Notes: generated by a model not told the origin, from the sequence alone. 64,000 bases of DNA from Halobacillus campisalis (GCF_030345335.1 NZ_JAPVRC010000003.1:372001-436000); one strand, 5' to 3'; counted from the first letter of the stretch, positions 32,327 through 43,573 are shown. Numbers and translations: made by a program.

Positions 32327-33043
32327 TTATTCGATCGGTTCTTTATTGGGCGTACCAGCTTTTCTTGGATATTTCTTCGGCGTTTTACGGCGTTTTTCAA
32401 TCAGCGCGATGTTGCGTTCACTGTCTTCTTCAGGCAGCTTGAACGTATTTACACTGACCACTTCTCCACCCACCGTTTGAATCGCGACGTTCGCATCTTC
32501 CATTTCTTCCGCTAAGTTCGGGCCTTTCATCGCTAGAAAATGGCCGCCTTTTGCAGTAAGCGGCAGGCAAAGCTCGCTCAGTACGGACATGCGTGCCACA
32601 GCTCTAGCCATGACGAGATCATAGCCTTCACGAAACTTAGGATTTTTTCCGAAATTTTCAGCACGGTCATGATAAAAAGCGACATCTTTCAGCCCAAGTT
32701 CATGGGCTAAGTGATTCAAAAAGGTGATCCGCTTCTTGAGGGAGTCGACAATTGTCACTTTCAATTGCGGAAATGCGATTTTTAATGGGAGACTTGGAAA
32801 TCCGGCCCCTGCACCTACGTCGCAAATACGCAGTGGCTTTGTGAAATCATGATAAAACGCGGCTGTCAGCGAATCATAAAAGTGTTTCAAATAAACACCT
32901 TCCTGATCGGTGATCGCTGTTAAATTCATTTTTTCGTTCCACTCTACTAAAATCTCAAAATATTGCTCGAACTGTTTTTGCTGATGTTCGTCTAGTTCAA
33001 TGCCTTGCTTTTGCAAGGCAGATAGAAAGGTGTTGATATCCAT
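32327..33043 (-). CDS. rsmG: 16S rRNA m7G527 methyltransferase RsmG
   Basis: The product (238 residues) has the SAM-binding motif [20 protein letters not shown] and [20 protein letters not shown], as in RsmG/GidB, which methylates G527 of 16S rRNA. It is the last gene of the mnmE-mnmG-rsmG cluster. In Bacillus subtilis noc follows directly; here a terminator and unrelated genes follow. Confidence 0.96.
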   Translation of the reverse strand: MDINTFLSALQKQGIELDEHQQKQFEQYFEILVEWNEKMNLTAITDQEGVYLKHFYDSLTAAFYHDFTKPLRICDVGAGAGFPSLPLKIAFPQLKVTIVDSLKKRITFLNHLAHELGLKDVAFYHDRAENFGKNPKFREGYDLVMARAVARMSVLSELCLPLTAKGGHFLAMKGPNLAEEMEDANVAIQTVGGEVVSVNTFKLPEEDSERNIALIEKRRKTPKKYPRKAGTPNKEPIE

Positions 33044-33058
33044 GGAGTCATCCTTTCA

Positions 33059-34948
33059 CTACTCGCCAGAAACGCGGGCGATTTTGCCTTGTTCAATATA
33101 AACGAGGAGGATAGAAACGTCAGCTGGATTCACGCCTGATACCCTGGAGGCTTGGCCGACAGAAAGCGGACGGACTTTCTTCAGACGGTCGCGTGCTTCC
33201 GTAGCCAATCCATTAATATCATCGTAATCGATGTCTTCAGGGATCGTTTTCGATTCCATTTTACGCATGCGTTCTATTTGCTCCAGCGCTTTTTTAATAT
33301 AGCCAGCGTACTTCACCTGAATTTCCACTTGCTCGGTAACATCCTCGGCTAAAGGACGCTCACTAGGCGTCACACTTGCAATGACATCATATTTCATTTC
33401 CGGACGGCGGAGTAAATCAAGAGCTCGAACCGCTTCTTTTAATGGGCTGCCTCCTGATGACTCAATCGCCGCTTGAACGTCTTCTGTCGGTTTCAGCATC
33501 ACTTGATCTAAGCGGTTTTTTTCTTCTTCAATCAAACGTTTTTTCTCTAAGAAGCGCTCGTAACGCTCGTCTGAGATCGTTCCTACTTGATGGCCGATTT
33601 CTGTTAAGCGCATATCGGCATTGTCATGACGAAGCATCAGACGGAATTCTGCACGAGAAGTCAGCAGTCGGTAAGGTTCATCCGTTCCTTTTGTGACAAG
33701 GTCATCGATCATGACACCGATATATCCTTGAGAACGGTCGAGAATTAATGATTCAAGATCCAATGCTTTTGCCGCTGCATTAATTCCTGCCATCAAGCCT
33801 TGACCTGCCGCTTCCTCATAGCCAGACGTTCCATTAAGTTGACCTGCAGTAAACAGGCCGCTTATTTTTTTCGTTTCAAGCGTAGGCCATAGAGTCGTCG
33901 GTACGACAGAATCATATTCAATCGCATAGCCCGCTCGCATAATTTCCGCATTCTCAAGACCAGGAACAGTCTCCATCATTTCCTTTTGAATATACTCAGG
34001 CAATGATGTAGAAAGACCTTGCACGTATACTTCTTCCGTGTCTCTTCCTTCAGGCTCTAAGAAAATTTGGTGACGGGGCTTATCGTTGAAACGGACGATT
34101 TTATCTTCAATAGATGGACAATATCGCGGTCCAGTCCCTTTAATCATTCCTGAATACATCGCCGACAGTCCGAGGTTATCGTTAATCACTTTGTGTGTAT
34201 GCTCGTTTGTATACGTCAACCAGCATGGAATCTGATCCGTGATGAATTCTGTCGTTTCATAAGAAAAGAAGCGCGGTTCTTGTTCACCAGGCTGTATTTC
34301 GGTTTTTGAATAATCGATTGTACGGCTGTTCACACGCATCGGCGTACCTGTTTTAAAACGGACCATTTCGATCCCAAGCTCTTCTAACTGTTCAGAAAGA
34401 GAAACAGAAGTACGCTGGTTATTCGGTCCACTTTCATAAGACAGGTCTCCGATGATGACGCGGCCGCGCATGAACGTTCCTGTCGTCACAATGACGGTCG
34501 GAGCGTAATAGACGGCTTTCGTTTCCGTGACAACCCCTTTGATTTGATCGTCTTCTACAAGCAGCTTTTCAACCATTGCTTGACGCAAGGTTAAGTTTTC
34601 CTGCGTCTCTAGTACACGTTTCATTTCTTTTATATAAAGAGGCTTGTCTGCCTGCGCGCGTAATGCACGGACGGCAGGTCCTTTTCTCGTATTCAACAGG
34701 CGCATTTGGATATGTGTTTTATCAATCACTTTCCCCATTGCACCGCCAAGAGCGTCAATTTCCCGGACTACTACACCTTTGGCCGGCCCGCCAATAGACG
34801 GGTTACACGGCATGAACGCAACCAAATCTAAATTTAGTGTCAGCATAAGGGTTTTTGCTCCGCGTTTTGCAGCGGCAATCCCAGCTTCCACTCCAGCATG
34901 ACCGGCACCAATAACAATTACATCATAATGCCCTGCATCGTAAGTCAT
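33059..34948 (-). CDS. mnmG: tRNA modification enzyme MnmG (GidA)
   Basis: The product (629 residues) has the FAD-binding [17 protein letters not shown] at the start, the MnmG block [19 protein letters not shown], and C-terminal helices for MnmE binding. With MnmE it makes cmnm5U34 in tRNAs. It lies 25 bases behind mnmE and 15 before rsmG, so the three are one operon. Confidence 0.97.
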   Translation of the reverse strand: MTYDAGHYDVIVIGAGHAGVEAGIAAAKRGAKTLMLTLNLDLVAFMPCNPSIGGPAKGVVVREIDALGGAMGKVIDKTHIQMRLLNTRKGPAVRALRAQADKPLYIKEMKRVLETQENLTLRQAMVEKLLVEDDQIKGVVTETKAVYYAPTVIVTTGTFMRGRVIIGDLSYESGPNNQRTSVSLSEQLEELGIEMVRFKTGTPMRVNSRTIDYSKTEIQPGEQEPRFFSYETTEFITDQIPCWLTYTNEHTHKVINDNLGLSAMYSGMIKGTGPRYCPSIEDKIVRFNDKPRHQIFLEPEGRDTEEVYVQGLSTSLPEYIQKEMMETVPGLENAEIMRAGYAIEYDSVVPTTLWPTLETKKISGLFTAGQLNGTSGYEEAAGQGLMAGINAAAKALDLESLILDRSQGYIGVMIDDLVTKGTDEPYRLLTSRAEFRLMLRHDNADMRLTEIGHQVGTISDERYERFLEKKRLIEEEKNRLDQVMLKPTEDVQAAIESSGGSPLKEAVRALDLLRRPEMKYDVIASVTPSERPLAEDVTEQVEIQVKYAGYIKKALEQIERMRKMESKTIPEDIDYDDINGLATEARDRLKKVRPLSVGQASRVSGVNPADVSILLVYIEQGKIARVSGE

Positions 34949-34973
34949 TTTGGTCGTCTCTCCTTTAAATAAT

Positions 34974-36350
34974 TTATTTCCCTAAGCAAAACTGTGAAAA
35001 CAGTTGGTCAATTAAGCTTTCATGAACAGCATCACCGATGATTTCTCCGAGCAGTTCCCACGTTCTCGTCACGTCTATTTGCACAACATCGATCGGCACG
35101 CCCATCTCCATGCCTTCCTGGGCATCTTCGAGGGATTGCTTCGCCTGCTTCAATAATTGCACGTGACGGACGTTCGAGACGTAGGTCATGTCGCCGGTAT
35201 CCAAATCACCTTCAAAGAACGTATCAGCGATAGCGTTTTCGAGCTGATCGATGCCTTCCTCACGAATGAGTGCTGTTGAAATAACCGGATGATCAGCTGC
35301 CAACCTTTTCACTTCGTCAAGGTCAAGCTTTGGTTCTAAGTCCATCTTGTTGACGATGACAATAATATTCAAGTCTTCTACCGCTTCAAAAAGTTTCTTA
35401 TCTTCTTCGGTGAGCTCATCTCCATAGTTTAACACGAGAAGGATGAGGTCCGCTTCTTTTAATACTTGTCTTGATCGTTCGACACCGATACGTTCGACGA
35501 TGTCTTCTGTTTCTCTTATGCCGGCTGTGTCGATGAGGCGGAGCGGTACTCCACGAACGTTGACGTATTCTTCGATGACGTCCCTCGTCGTTCCTGGCAC
35601 TTCGGTGACAATGGCTTTATTTTCATGGACGAGGGCATTCATGAGCGAGGATTTTCCGACATTTGGCCGGCCGATGATCGCTGTTCCCAGTCCTTCTCGC
35701 AAAATTTTTCCCTGGCGAGCGGTTGCAAGTAATTTTTCAACTTCTTCAAGGACTTCTTTTGTTTTCTCACGCATCATCTCATTCGACATTTCTTCGACAT
35801 CATCGTACTCGGGATAGTCGATGTTCACTTCAACGTGAGCGAGAGTTTCCAGCAGTTTTTGACGGAGCTCTTGAATGAGATTCGATAAACGTCCGTCCAT
35901 CTGTTTTAAAGCTACACTCATCGCACGATCGGTTTTGGCCCGGATCAAGTCCATGACGGCTTCCGCCTGGGAAAGGTCGATTCGTCCATTCATGAATGCC
36001 CGCTTCGTAAATTCTCCCGGCTCGGCCAAGCGTGCGCCGCTTTCGAGTACGATTTCAAGTACACGATTAACGGAGACTAGTCCGCCATGGCAGTTGATTT
36101 CAACTACGTCTTCACGAGTGAATGTTTTCGGGGCTTTCATAACAGAAACCATGACTTCTTCCGCGACTTCTTCCGTTTTTCTATCGATCAGCTTTCCGTA
36201 GTGCATCGTATGAGAATCCACTTCTTTTAAATCTTTCCCTTGAAAAAGGGTAGCTGCTATCGATACAGCTTCTGGACCGCTTAATCGGACGATTGCGATC
36301 GCACCTTCTCCCATTGGAGTCGATATCGCAGTAATCGTATCCATTTCCAC
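34974..36350 (-). CDS. mnmE: tRNA modification GTPase MnmE (TrmE)
   Basis: The product (458 residues) has an N-terminal folate-binding domain ([21 protein letters not shown]), a central G domain ([18 protein letters not shown]), and the terminal CLGK motif whose Cys is needed for tRNA modification. It is MnmG's partner. The GTG at 36350 has AAGGAGG nine bases upstream; the ATG six bases later is at less good spacing. Two DnaA boxes lie just upstream. Confidence 0.97.
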   Translation of the reverse strand: MEMDTITAISTPMGEGAIAIVRLSGPEAVSIAATLFQGKDLKEVDSHTMHYGKLIDRKTEEVAEEVMVSVMKAPKTFTREDVVEINCHGGLVSVNRVLEIVLESGARLAEPGEFTKRAFMNGRIDLSQAEAVMDLIRAKTDRAMSVALKQMDGRLSNLIQELRQKLLETLAHVEVNIDYPEYDDVEEMSNEMMREKTKEVLEEVEKLLATARQGKILREGLGTAIIGRPNVGKSSLMNALVHENKAIVTEVPGTTRDVIEEYVNVRGVPLRLIDTAGIRETEDIVERIGVERSRQVLKEADLILLVLNYGDELTEEDKKLFEAVEDLNIIVIVNKMDLEPKLDLDEVKRLAADHPVISTALIREEGIDQLENAIADTFFEGDLDTGDMTYVSNVRHVQLLKQAKQSLEDAQEGMEMGVPIDVVQIDVTRTWELLGEIIGDAVHESLIDQLFSQFCLGK

Positions 36351-36387
36351 AGGCGGTCACCTCCTTTTCTGAACTTTTTATTTATAG

Positions 36388-36488
36388 TTATCCACACGGG
36401 GGTAAAATTAAACTCACTAACAAATTAGATTAACATATGTCAGGGTGTTTTGGGAAGTCTATTATTCATTTTATCCACATGTGTATAA
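36388..36488. promoter_or_regulatory. DnaA boxes upstream of mnmE
   Basis: Two perfect TTATCCACA boxes at 36388-36396 and 36471-36479. The second is joined to an imperfect inverted box TGTGTATAA (36480-36488), forming a palindrome. They lie about 3 kb from the main cluster. Confidence 0.7.
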
Positions 36489-36570
36489 CTTTTTTCTTTT
36501 TATTCCCTTTTTATTTATATAGGCTTTTAAATTTCCGTGTTGAAATTTTATAAGCTTTACTAAATAATAA

Positions 36571-36741
36571 GTTTCCGTTATCAAAAATAGAGTCTTAAGG
36601 GCCGGGAAATTACTCGCTTTCCATGGGCGTACGGTGAGCTTCCTCGGGCTAAAGCCCTCCGGGATCTCACCATGTACTATTTTCTCATAGGAGTCTCGCA
36701 ATTTCCCGACCCTTCTTGCAATAGTTAAGAGGAACGGAAAC
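36571..36741 (+). repeat. Palindromic intergenic repeat, copy C
   Basis: 171 bases bounded by GTTTCCGTT (36571-36579) and AACGGAAAC (36733-36741), a perfect terminal inverted repeat. The core blocks CTCGCTTTCCATGGGCG, CGGTGAGCTTCCTCGGGCT, CCGGGATCTCACC and ATAGGAGTCTCGC are as in copy A. Confidence 0.88.
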
Positions 36742-36998
36742 ACCTTTAGCTTCAGTTGAGAGGATCCTCTACAATAATAAATATATTGGAAGCCGCTGAA
36801 CGAAAATCCTCCCATCTCAAAGGAAGTAATACCCTCAGAATATATTTACTTATCGAAATCGCTTGAATAACAACCTTCTTAATAATTTACGGATTATCCT
36901 AGTCCAGTGATTTGGTTATAGCTTTATAGTTTTAAATACTCCTACACTTGAATTTCGTTTAGAGAACCTACCAAGAGCATGTTGGTTTTAAAAAACGG

Positions 36999-37111
36999 TG
37001 AAGAGTGCTTAGTGAGCACCCGCAGATTGTTAGCATGAGGAGGCTCACCGCGCTCCCACGGAAAGCGAGTGATTTCCCGGATCTCCAAACGCTGTCAAAC
37101 ATAACGAAAAC
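36999..37111 (-). repeat. Decayed palindromic repeat, copy D (inverted)
   Basis: On the minus strand it contains the blocks ATCACTCGCTTTCCGTGGG and GCGCGGTGAGCCTCC and starts at GTTTTCGTT (37103-37111 reversed), matching the family end. The far half is degenerate. Confidence 0.7.
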
Positions 37112-37153
37112 AGTACGAACATCATCAACACAGAAATTAGTATCTAAAATAGA

Positions 37154-37197
37154 AAACAAAAAAATACTCCTGCCAAAGTGTTTGACAGAAGTATTTT
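37154..37197 (-). terminator. Terminator of the rnpA-yidC-jag operon
   Basis: On the minus strand AAAATACTTCTGTCA pairs with TGGCAGGAGTATTTT, followed by TTTTGTTT. Confidence 0.8.
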
Positions 37198-37200
37198 AAA

Positions 37201-37818
37201 CTATAACGGACGGATGACAATGTGGCGCTTAGGATCTCTCCCAGCAGAATCCGTCTCGACGTTTTGATTGTTTTGCAGGGCCGCATGAATAATTTTTCTT
37301 TCATACGACGGCATAGGTTCTAAGTTAACCGGTTCCCCGATTCGTACCGCTTTATCAGCGAGACGCTGGGCTAAGGTTTCCAATGTTTCTTTACGCCTGG
37401 CGCGGTAATTCTCAGCGTCCAGGATGACCGTATAAAACTGGTCGGTATCCCGGTTAACAGCTAGCTGCGCAAGAGATTGCAATGAGTTCAACGTTTGTCC
37501 ACGTTTTCCGATCAACATAGCGATTTTTTCACCGATCATTTCGATGGAAATTTCGCGGCCGTTCGATTCGGTTTTGACCTGGACAGGTGCCCCCATCTGC
37601 TCTGCTACTTCTAAGATGAATGATTCGGCCTCCTGCACGGGATCCTTCGCAATTGAAACTTTCACGATAGCAGGCTTCGTTCCAAAAACTCCAAAAAATC
37701 CTTTTTTACCTTCATCAATGACGTCTATGTTTACCTGGTCCTTTGATGTTTGTAACTGGTCTAGTGCTGATTGGACCGCATCTTCAACTGTAGTTCCAGT
37801 AGCAGTCAATTGCTTCAC
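37201..37818 (-). CDS. jag: RNA-binding protein Jag/KhpB
   Basis: The product (205 residues) has a Jag_N domain ([23 protein letters not shown], 1-50), a KH domain ([20 protein letters not shown]) and a C-terminal R3H domain ([30 protein letters not shown]). It is the RNA chaperone partner of KhpA; in Bacillus it is also named SpoIIIJ-associated protein. The start overlaps the yidC stop by four bases. Confidence 0.95.
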   Translation of the reverse strand: MKQLTATGTTVEDAVQSALDQLQTSKDQVNIDVIDEGKKGFFGVFGTKPAIVKVSIAKDPVQEAESFILEVAEQMGAPVQVKTESNGREISIEMIGEKIAMLIGKRGQTLNSLQSLAQLAVNRDTDQFYTVILDAENYRARRKETLETLAQRLADKAVRIGEPVNLEPMPSYERKIIHAALQNNQNVETDSAGRDPKRHIVIRPL

Positions 37819-38576
37819 TTAGCTGCGCCTCCTGTCGTATCTTTCATCATTGGCTTACGAATGAACAGGGTTTGTAAAATCATAACGATGTTACCGACGA
37901 TCCAGTATAAAGCTAGGGCTGAAGGGAAGAAGAATGCAAATGTCCCGATCATAAGCGGCATAATATAAAGCATCATCTGCATTTGCGGGTTTTGCGCTGC
38001 GGCCCCTCCGGCCATCATTAATTTTTGCTGTAAGAATGTTGTAGCTGCTGTCAAAATCGCTAAGAACGGATCAGCTGTACCTAGCTGCAGCCATAGAAAA
38101 TCGTGTGTTTGAATGGTTTCCGTACGCATGATCGCGTGGTAAAACCCGATCAATACCGGCATTTGTACAATAATTGGCAAACAACCAGCCAGTGGGTTGA
38201 CCCCATTTTTCTGGAAAAGCTGCATCGTTTCCTGCTGCAGTTTCTGCTGAGACTGAGCATCTTTTGAGCTGTACTTAGAACGAAGCTCCTGCAATTGAGG
38301 CTGAATCTCCTGCATAGCTTTCGAACTTTTCAACTGTTTGACGTTCAAAGGCAACAATACCAGACGAATGATGATAGTCACGATAATAATCGATAAGCCA
38401 TAGCTTCCATTCGTAGAATCGGCAAAAAATTGAAGCGTTTGAGATAACGGAAAAACTATATATTCATTCCAAAAACCTGTACTATCCTCGGTGATTTCCT
38501 GATTGACCTCGGTACACCCGGATAAGAACGTAAGCACACCTGTCATCGCAAGTAATGCTATCCATTTGTTACGCAA
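37815..38576 (-). CDS. yidC: Membrane protein insertase YidC1 (SpoIIIJ)
   Basis: The product (253 residues) is a lipoprotein (lipobox LSGC, Cys21) with five further membrane segments in the YidC/Oxa1 fold. Arg in [14 protein letters not shown] is the conserved hydrophilic-groove residue. It inserts membrane proteins and, in Bacillus, is needed for forespore sigma G activity. It lies in the conserved rpmH-rnpA-yidC-jag order. Confidence 0.96.
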   Translation of the reverse strand: MRNKWIALLAMTGVLTFLSGCTEVNQEITEDSTGFWNEYIVFPLSQTLQFFADSTNGSYGLSIIIVTIIIRLVLLPLNVKQLKSSKAMQEIQPQLQELRSKYSSKDAQSQQKLQQETMQLFQKNGVNPLAGCLPIIVQMPVLIGFYHAIMRTETIQTHDFLWLQLGTADPFLAILTAATTFLQQKLMMAGGAAAQNPQMQMMLYIMPLMIGTFAFFFPSALALYWIVGNIVMILQTLFIRKPMMKDTTGGAAK

Positions 38577-38655
38577 CGTCCTTCCTCCTTACACATTCAC
38601 ATTTCACTATAGAATAGTGTAGCACTTTTCCATAGGGAATGACTATAACATTTTG

Positions 38656-39006
38656 TCAGTTTCGCGACTTCTTATCTAAAAGCTTTGACTTATACAAAAC
38701 ATGGGTCAAGCTACTCTTAATTTCATGAAAGTCCATTTGGTGGGTCGGTTTTCTGGCAATGACTACTAAATCATATTCAGGCTTAATGTTCTCTTCCAAT
38801 TCATGAAAAGCCTGCCTTAAGTACCTTTTGATCTGATTTCTCATCACGGCATGTCCGATCTTTTTACTGACCGATAATCCGATACGAAAATGGCTCTGAT
38901 CCTTCTTTAAATAATAGAGGACAAGCTGTCTATTGGCGAATGACTGACCATGTTGAAATACTTTCTGGAATTCTTTATTTTTTTTGATTCGATAAGTTTT
39001 CTTCAT
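38656..39006 (-). CDS. rnpA: Ribonuclease P protein component
   Basis: The 116-residue basic protein has the RnpA motif [15 protein letters not shown] and starts [20 protein letters not shown]. It helps the RNase P RNA process tRNA precursors. It lies between rpmH and yidC. Confidence 0.97.
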   Translation of the reverse strand: MKKTYRIKKNKEFQKVFQHGQSFANRQLVLYYLKKDQSHFRIGLSVSKKIGHAVMRNQIKRYLRQAFHELEENIKPEYDLVVIARKPTHQMDFHEIKSSLTHVLYKSKLLDKKSRN

Positions 39007-39090
39007 GGACTCCTGAACCTCCGAAAAGAAAAGCGCTCACGCTCAATTTAAACTTAAACTAGAAAAAAGACCACTGATTGCTTCAGTGGC

Positions 39091-39885
<795 letters not shown>

Positions 39886-41238
39886 TTGGAGAATATACAT
39901 GAACTATGGGATAACACCTTAGAACAAATGAAAGAAAAAATAAGTAAACCCAGCTTTGAAACGTGGTTGAAGGCGACTAAAGCCGATTCTCTCAATGAGA
40001 ATACTTTGACCATTGTAGCTCCAAATGAATTCGCACGGGATTGGTTGGAAAATCAATATGAAGGATTGATTACGGAGACTCTTCAAGAGGTGACTGGAGC
40101 AGAATTATCGACTAAATTCATCATCCCGGAATCAAAGGACGACCAGCTGGAAGATGTGAAGCTTGCTGATAAAAAGGTGCCTAATGTTAGAAACGGTAAT
40201 GAAGAATCTACTCAAAGTATGCTGAATTCCAAGTATACTTTCGATACCTTTGTCATTGGTTCAGGCAACCGTTTTGCGCACGCCGCTTCCCTTGCAGTCG
40301 CAGAAGCTCCGGCAAAAGCTTATAATCCTTTGTTTATTTACGGGGGAGTCGGGCTGGGTAAAACCCACTTGATGCATGCGATCGGTCATTATGTGCTCGA
40401 TCACAATCCGAATGCGAAGGTTGTCTATTTATCGTCTGAAAAATTCACAAATGAGTTCATCAACTCGATCCGAGACAACAGAGCGGTCAATTTTCGGAAT
40501 AAATACCGTAGTGTCGACGTTCTTCTCATTGATGATATTCAGTTCCTGGCAGGAAAAGAACAAACACAGGAAGAATTTTTCCATACGTTCAATACACTCC
40601 ATGAAGAAAGTAAACAGATCGTCATTTCCAGTGATCGTCCGCCAAAAGAAATACCAACATTAGAAGACCGCCTGCGTTCTCGTTTTGAATGGGGATTGAT
40701 TACGGATATCACACCTCCTGATTTAGAAACGAGAATCGCTATCCTACGGAAAAAAGCGAAAGCAGAAGGTCTTGATATTCCTAATGAAGTGATGCTCTAT
40801 ATCGCCAACCAGATTGATACGAACATTCGCGAATTAGAAGGTGCGCTTATCCGTGTCGTTGCTTATTCTTCACTGATCAATAGCGATATTAATGCGTCAC
40901 TTGCTGCGGAAGCGTTGAAAGATATTATCCCAAGCTCTAAGCCACGAGTCATTACTATTGAGGCGATCCAGGAGATGGTCGGGGAAAAGTATAATATTCG
41001 TTTAGAGGATTTTCCAGCTAAGAAACGTACAAAATCTATAGCATTTCCACGTCAAATAGCTATGTATCTATCAAGAGAGCTAACAGATTTCTCTCTGCCG
41101 AAGATCGGTGAAGAATTCGGAGGCAGAGACCATACGACAGTCATCCATGCCCATGAGAAAATTTCAAAATTAATGGCGACGGACCAAAAGCTGCAAAAAG
41201 AGCTGGATGAAATCACAGAACAATTGAAAGCTCACTAG
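39886..41238 (+). CDS. dnaA: Chromosomal replication initiator DnaA
   Basis: The product (450 residues) has domain I ([32 protein letters not shown]), a linker, the AAA+ domain with Walker [10 protein letters not shown] (153-161) and Walker B LLIDDIQF (213-220), and the C-terminal DNA-binding signature [15 protein letters not shown]. It opens oriC. I chose the TTG at 39886 because it gives the canonical N-terminus and GGAAGGGGTG lies upstream; a longer in-frame reading from an ATG at 39781 has no support. Confidence 0.96.
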   Translation: MENIHELWDNTLEQMKEKISKPSFETWLKATKADSLNENTLTIVAPNEFARDWLENQYEGLITETLQEVTGAELSTKFIIPESKDDQLEDVKLADKKVPNVRNGNEESTQSMLNSKYTFDTFVIGSGNRFAHAASLAVAEAPAKAYNPLFIYGGVGLGKTHLMHAIGHYVLDHNPNAKVVYLSSEKFTNEFINSIRDNRAVNFRNKYRSVDVLLIDDIQFLAGKEQTQEEFFHTFNTLHEESKQIVISSDRPPKEIPTLEDRLRSRFEWGLITDITPPDLETRIAILRKKAKAEGLDIPNEVMLYIANQIDTNIRELEGALIRVVAYSSLINSDINASLAAEALKDIIPSSKPRVITIEAIQEMVGEKYNIRLEDFPAKKRTKSIAFPRQIAMYLSRELTDFSLPKIGEEFGGRDHTTVIHAHEKISKLMATDQKLQKELDEITEQLKAH

Positions 41239-41248
41239 TTCTGGATAA

Positions 41249-41340
41249 TGTGTATAAGTAGAACACACCCATCAACAGTCTATCCACATGTGGATAGACG
41301 CGGGTGACATGTTAAAATAAAGGTTATCCACAAATCCACA
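41249..41340. promoter_or_regulatory. oriC: oriC: DnaA-box cluster between dnaA and dnaN
   Basis: A palindromic pair CTATCCACA/TGTGGATAG (41280-41297), a perfect TTATCCACA at 41324-41332 directly followed by AAATCCACA (41332-41340), and a weaker TGTGTATAA at 41249-41257. The last two lead straight into the unwinding segment. Confidence 0.92.
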
Positions 41341-41392
41341 GCGCCTATTACTTCTATTACTACTTTTTTAATAATAATTAATATATATACAG
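41341..41392. promoter_or_regulatory. oriC: oriC unwinding element with DnaA-trio
   Basis: After GCGC come trinucleotides CTA TTA CTT CTA TTA CTA CTT (41345-41365), the complement of DnaA-trio repeats on which DnaA assembles on single strands. A pure A/T stretch follows (41366-41389). Order box, GC-rich spacer, trios, AT-rich is that of Bacillus subtilis oriC. Confidence 0.8.
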
Positions 41393-41406
41393 GAGGAGTT
41401 TCTTCC

Positions 41407-42549
41407 ATGAAATTTTCAATTCAAAGAGAACAATTAATGGAGAGCGTACAAAATGTAATGAAAGCCATATCGTCGAGAACGACGATTCCAATTCTTACAG
41501 GCATAAAATTAGAAGCCACTCAAGATGGAGTGAAATTAACAGGTAGTGATTCAGATATTTCGATTGAATCTTTCATTCCTGCAGAAGAAGATGGAATTGT
41601 GTATGTAGAAAATATTGAACCAGGAAGCATTGTACTTCAGGCTAAATATTTCCCAGATATCGTACGTAAACTTCCTCAAAAAGATATAGATATTGAAAGT
41701 GATGATAAACGTAATGTAACGATTCGCTCTGGTAAAGCTGAATTTCACTTAAATGGCCAGGACGCAGAAGAATATCCACAACTGCCTCAATTACATACGG
41801 AGGACAGTTTTGAATTACCTATCGATCTATTAAAAAGTTTGATTCGCCAAACCGTATTCGCCGTTTCCTCCTCAGAAACTCGTCCTATTTTGACGGGAGT
41901 ACACGTGAAGCTTGAAAATGGTCATCTTCATTTCACAGCGACAGACAGTCACCGTCTGGCAGCACGTAATATTCCACTAGAGAAGAGGGAAGGGCAGGGA
42001 GAAATTCCTGCAGTGGTCATCCCAGGTAAAAGCTTGAATGAATTGAATAAAATTCTTGCCGACTCTGAAGATATTATTGAAATCAGTGTGACGGAGAATC
42101 AGGTCTTATTTAGAACTAAACATCTCTATTTCTTATCTCGTTTACTGGACGGCAATTATCCTGAGACGTCACGTTTAATTCCAGAAGAGAGTAAAACGAC
42201 CGTAAAAATCGACACGAAGGAACTATTGCAGTCGATTGACCGCGCTTCTTTACTTGCTAAAGAAAACCGGAATAATGTCGTTCGCTTGATTACTCAGGAA
42301 GGGAATCAAATCGAAATCAACGGAAACTCTCCTGAAGTAGGGAACGTAGTAGAAGAAGTCGTCGCTGATTCAATTGATGGAGAAGAGTTGAAGATATCTT
42401 TCAGTGCGAAATATATGATGGATGCTTTAAAAGCTATCAATTACGATCAAGTGAAAATAGAGTTTACTGGGGCAATGCGTCCATTCCTCATTCGTCCGAT
42501 CGATGATGAACAAATCTTACAATTGATTCTCCCAGTGAGAACTTACTAA
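41407..42549 (+). CDS. dnaN: DNA polymerase III beta subunit (sliding clamp)
   Basis: The product (380 residues) has three clamp domains, starting MKFSIQREQLMESVQNVMKAISSRTTIPILTGI and ending ILPVRTY, the conserved C-terminus. It is the ring-shaped processivity factor of the replicase. AGGAGGAG precedes the ATG at 41407. Confidence 0.97.
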   Translation: MKFSIQREQLMESVQNVMKAISSRTTIPILTGIKLEATQDGVKLTGSDSDISIESFIPAEEDGIVYVENIEPGSIVLQAKYFPDIVRKLPQKDIDIESDDKRNVTIRSGKAEFHLNGQDAEEYPQLPQLHTEDSFELPIDLLKSLIRQTVFAVSSSETRPILTGVHVKLENGHLHFTATDSHRLAARNIPLEKREGQGEIPAVVIPGKSLNELNKILADSEDIIEISVTENQVLFRTKHLYFLSRLLDGNYPETSRLIPEESKTTVKIDTKELLQSIDRASLLAKENRNNVVRLITQEGNQIEINGNSPEVGNVVEEVVADSIDGEELKISFSAKYMMDALKAINYDQVKIEFTGAMRPFLIRPIDDEQILQLILPVRTY

Positions 42550-42617
42550 TTTTTATATAAGGTTCTGATAAATTTCAGTTTTACTATTCATGTAAGCTCC
42601 CTGATGTGGAAGGTTTA

Positions 42618-42786
42618 GTTTCGAGACTTAAGGGGAGGTTCAGGGGCTACAGGAAACGGTTCGCTTTCCGTGGGGCGGGCGCTGAGCCTCCTCGAGCTTC
42701 GCTCTGTGGGGTCTCACCTGTCCCGCTAATCCCACAGGAGTCTCGCCGTTTCCTGTAGCCCCTCTGCCTAGTAAGTATCTCGAAAC
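42618..42786 (+). repeat. Palindromic intergenic repeat, copy E
   Basis: 169 bases bounded by GTTTCGAGA (42618-42626) and TCTCGAAAC (42778-42786), a perfect nine-base inverted repeat. Nested arms AGGGGCTACAGGAAACGG-like and CCGTTTCCTGTAGCCCCT pair along their length. The core blocks TTCGCTTTCCGTGGGG, GCTGAGCCTCCTCGAGC, GGGGTCTCACC and CACAGGAGTCTCGCC identify the family. Confidence 0.87.
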
Positions 42787-43000
42787 AACTGGCAAACAGT
42801 AAATCCAATGACACTACACCCTTCATATCAAATGACTAGCTAATAGTACATGGATGAAGGGAGCAGGAGACTCTTTTTATATAGTTGGAAGCACTTCTTT
42901 CATCATTCTAGGGACTGGACTGAGCTGGCGATTTGAATTTAAAAAGCTGCAAACGTGATAACCACTACAGTGGAGTATATTTACCCTTCTTTTAATAAAA

Positions 43001-43092
43001 AGGTTCTTATTCAAGCTATGAAGTCCGTATATAGTGAAGGGCGGCGAGCCATTCCCCGCCGCCCTGATCCACTCACTTAATGAATTGAAATC
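43001..43092 (-). repeat. Palindromic intergenic repeat, internally deleted copy F
   Basis: Its flanks match copy B: AGGTTCTTATTCAAGC before and GCCGCCCTGATCCACTCAC after. Between them only GGGCGGCGAGCCATTCCCCGCC remains, so the two arms are joined without the core. Confidence 0.75.
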
Positions 43093-43168
43093 AAATCTTC
43101 AACACCCCTGCCATATCCTTGAAAAACTTTTCATGAAAATCTACAACGACTTTTAATATGGTTATATA

Positions 43169-43206
43169 AAAATCCGTTATGAACTAAAAAATCATAGCGG
43201 TTTTTT
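43169..43206 (+). terminator. Possible dnaN terminator
   Basis: AAAATCCGTTATGA pairs with TCATAGCGGTTTTT around a short A-rich loop and is followed by T. It would end dnaN transcription beyond the repeat module. Confidence 0.6.
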
Positions 43207-43330
43207 AGTTTTCACCAAAAATTACCGGATATTTTAGCTATTTTCTGTTATATTCTTCGGTTTGCTTTTCTTAAAGCAATATCTTTAGTAAAATAGAGAT
43301 AAGACAAACCATGAAAAATAGGGTGAACAT

Positions 43331-43552
43331 ATGAGCGAACGAATTGAAATATCTACGGAATACATTCCACTCGGGAAGTTTCTGAAATTGAGCAACGTAG
43401 TGGAATCAGGAGGAATGGTCAAAATTTTTCTAGACGAATTTGAAGTCTACGTCAATGGTGAACGAGAGCAGCGCCGCGGACGAAAACTTTACCTGGGAGA
43501 TGTTGTGAATATTCCTGCATTTGGAGCATATGAGGTTGTCCGGGAGGAATAG
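43331..43552 (+). CDS. yaaA: S4-domain RNA-binding protein YaaA
   Basis: The product (73 residues) is an S4 domain: YIPLGKFLKLSNVVESGGMVKIFLDEFEVYVNGEREQRRGRKLYLGDVV. It is always next to recF in Bacillales and is linked to ribosome maturation. The ATG has AGGGTG upstream. Its end overlaps a CCGGG...CCCGG hairpin that leads into recF. Confidence 0.93.
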   Translation: MSERIEISTEYIPLGKFLKLSNVVESGGMVKIFLDEFEVYVNGEREQRRGRKLYLGDVVNIPAFGAYEVVREE

Positions 43553-43573
43553 TCCCGGCAGCTTCCTTTTCTG

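Larger units (their letters stand above)
36351..37200. other. Intergenic region mnmE-jag: DnaA boxes and a paired repeat module
   Basis: About 850 bases with no credible gene: two DnaA boxes, repeat C (36571-36741), a spacer that is an inverted copy of part of the hmp-nsrR spacer (36851-36936), decayed repeat D (36999-37111), and the jag terminator. Confidence 0.8.
42550..43330. other. Intergenic region dnaN-yaaA: paired repeat module
   Basis: About 780 bases with no credible gene. It holds repeat E (42618-42786), a spacer, and the internally deleted copy F (43001-43092), then a T-rich hairpin (AAAATCCGTTATG...CATAGCGGTTTTT, 43169-43206) and the yaaA promoter. In Bacillus subtilis this gap is much shorter. 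Confidence 0.8.

Noticed and set aside
36471-37199. Open frames of 60-110 codons through repeats C and D
   Set aside because: They run through non-coding palindromic elements, have no ribosome-binding sites, and are not kept in the sister copies.
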